Below, one piece after another: positions 5,636 to 6,400 of a stretch of 6,400 bases of DNA (position 1 is its first letter; every line of letters starts with the position of its first letter). This stretch comes from Candidatus Tayloriibacteriota bacterium. Lineage in GTDB: Bacteria > Patescibacteriota > Minisyncoccia > Phycocordibacterales > PALSA-1337. Location of the stretch: positions 1-6,400 of the forward strand of contig JAPLZI010000014.1 in assembly GCA_026395095.1 (NCBI GenBank). Direction: 5' to 3'. A program made the position numbers and the translations under genes. The notes beneath the pieces are model-generated. The model made no database searches. It was not told the origin of the DNA and saw only the letters and a list, made by a program, of their open reading frames with translations.

Positions 5636-6400
5636 TTATCTCACCTCCCCGAGATAGATGATGTTGAGAGCACGATTCTTTCCGGTAGGTTCGGCAAAAC
5701 TGCCATCATGCTTCATAGCTCGGAAACTTGAACCGAGGAAGACGGAGTGCTTGCCGAATTTTCGAGCGAGGCGGTCGATAGCGAGACTCACTTTATTTGA
5801 AGCCGAATGTTTGGCCGGCACGGCGAATAAAGTACCAGTGTTGGTGTTAGCTTCAACAGGCGTCAAACCCCGAAGCGATATCCCGGTAGCTCGAAATAAA
5901 ATACGTTTTGAATCATCGATCATCCATTTCTCAACATTTTTCCAAACATTTTTAAACGCCGGCTCTATGGCGCGCAAAATCTCATGAGGAGCAGAGCTTC
6001 TGTCGGGCAACTCAACTTCCCCTCGTAAGTATTCAAATCCGCTGGTCTTCAGGAAAAAACCGACATGAGACGCGACTAGTCCTTTTGTTCGCAAGCGCAT
6101 GCAGGCATCTTCGACGTGATAGGAAATCTGCGACCAGAGGAATGCATGGTCGGATGTAGCGGGATGGAATGTGCGGGTGCGTTGGACGGAAGCGGGGCCG
6201 TCGGAGCGGCCACCACCAGCAAGACCTCCGCCGTCTCCACCCGATAACTCCTTCACGAAATTTCCTTGGAACTCCTCGTAGATCTCGGCTAGCGGCCGGT
6301 CACAATGTTCAGCAACCCAAACGCGGTCCTTGGAAGCTAGGTCGAGGGCAGTGACGATACCAAGTTTGCGCAAGAATACAGTAGTGGCAGTGCCTATTCC
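5636..6400 (-). CDS. Y-family DNA polymerase (DinB/UmuC-type), C-terminal part; N-terminus beyond the right edge
   Basis: The frame is open to the window edge, giving 254 residues. It begins inside the thumb helix-hairpin-helix GIGTATTVFLRKLGIVTALDLA (the GIGxxT...LGIxTxxDLA type of Y-family polymerases), followed by the rest of the thumb. After a linker comes the little-finger domain: RTRTF, a long helix with RLRTKGLVASHVGFFLKTSGFEYLRGEVELPD, then LFRATGISLRGLTP (family RxxGVxLxxL). The C-terminal AIDRLARKFGKHSVFLGSSF resembles the end of UmuC/DinB proteins. The palm and fingers with the catalytic carboxylates lie outside, so activity cannot be judged. These enzymes perform translesion synthesis. 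The thumb to little-finger linker is unusually Gly-rich (GGDGGGLAGGG at 6209-6241). The TTG at 6371-6373 is not a real start because homology continues upstream. The gene is followed after 18 bp by the GIY-YIG gene, probably in one operon. Confidence 0.9.
   Translation of the reverse strand, partial: GIGTATTVFLRKLGIVTALDLASKDRVWVAEHCDRPLAEIYEEFQGNFVKELSGGDGGGLAGGGRSDGPASVQRTRTFHPATSDHAFLWSQISYHVEDACMRLRTKGLVASHVGFFLKTSGFEYLRGEVELPDRSSAPHEILRAIEPAFKNVWKNVEKWMIDDSKRILFRATGISLRGLTPVEANTNTGTLFAVPAKHSASNKVSLAIDRLARKFGKHSVFLGSSFRAMKHDGSFAEPTGKNRALNIIYLGEVR

Overview
The window looks like a piece of a small-genome bacterium of the Candidate Phyla Radiation (Patescibacteria, probably a Parcubacteria-type lineage). 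The placement rests on the 16S rRNA gene at the left edge. It is shortened in variable regions and carries departures from universal positions (E. coli 505/526 and 921) that I associate with this radiation. Gene spacing is tight, every transcription unit seems to have its own promoter, and UGA is not visibly recoded in the conserved genes. The exact lineage is inference.

Layout. Positions 1-1240 hold a minus-strand rRNA unit: the 5' two thirds of 16S (1-940), a leader of about 260 nt (941-1203) with a boxB/boxA-like antitermination module, and a TTGACT/TAGTAT promoter. A strong intrinsic terminator (1244-1282) insulates it from a minus-strand gene for a small Cys-rich membrane-anchored protein of unknown function (1309-1824). 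Divergent from that gene is a plus-strand HI0933/BaiN-like flavoprotein (1933-3246). It converges on a minus-strand gene of unknown function with a Pro-rich N-terminus and helical body (3329-4243), whose C-terminus looks frameshifted inside a 20-bp tandem duplication. Divergent again is a plus-strand S4-domain protein of the RsuA/RluB pseudouridine-synthase family (4353-5102) that lacks the catalytic aspartate.

Positions 5103-5368 contain no credible ORF on either strand. The minus strand there carries a near-consensus promoter (TTGACT, 17 bp, TATACT), a foldable three-way junction, a pyrimidine-rich tail with tandem anti-Shine-Dalgarno-like motifs, and an intrinsic terminator. I read this as a candidate small RNA of about 210 nt, the most interesting object in the window. 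To its right, minus-strand genes for a GIY-YIG nuclease-like protein (5369-5617) and a Y-family DNA polymerase (5636 to the right edge, N-terminus missing) are 18 bp apart and probably co-transcribed.

The genes do not form one pathway. The coherent themes are RNA and ribosome biology (rRNA unit, S4 protein, candidate sRNA) and DNA repair (Y-family polymerase plus GIY-YIG nuclease). Both plus-strand genes have an extended -10 box 6-7 nt before the ATG and no Shine-Dalgarno sequence, suggesting leaderless mRNAs, whereas at least one minus-strand gene has a clear Shine-Dalgarno.
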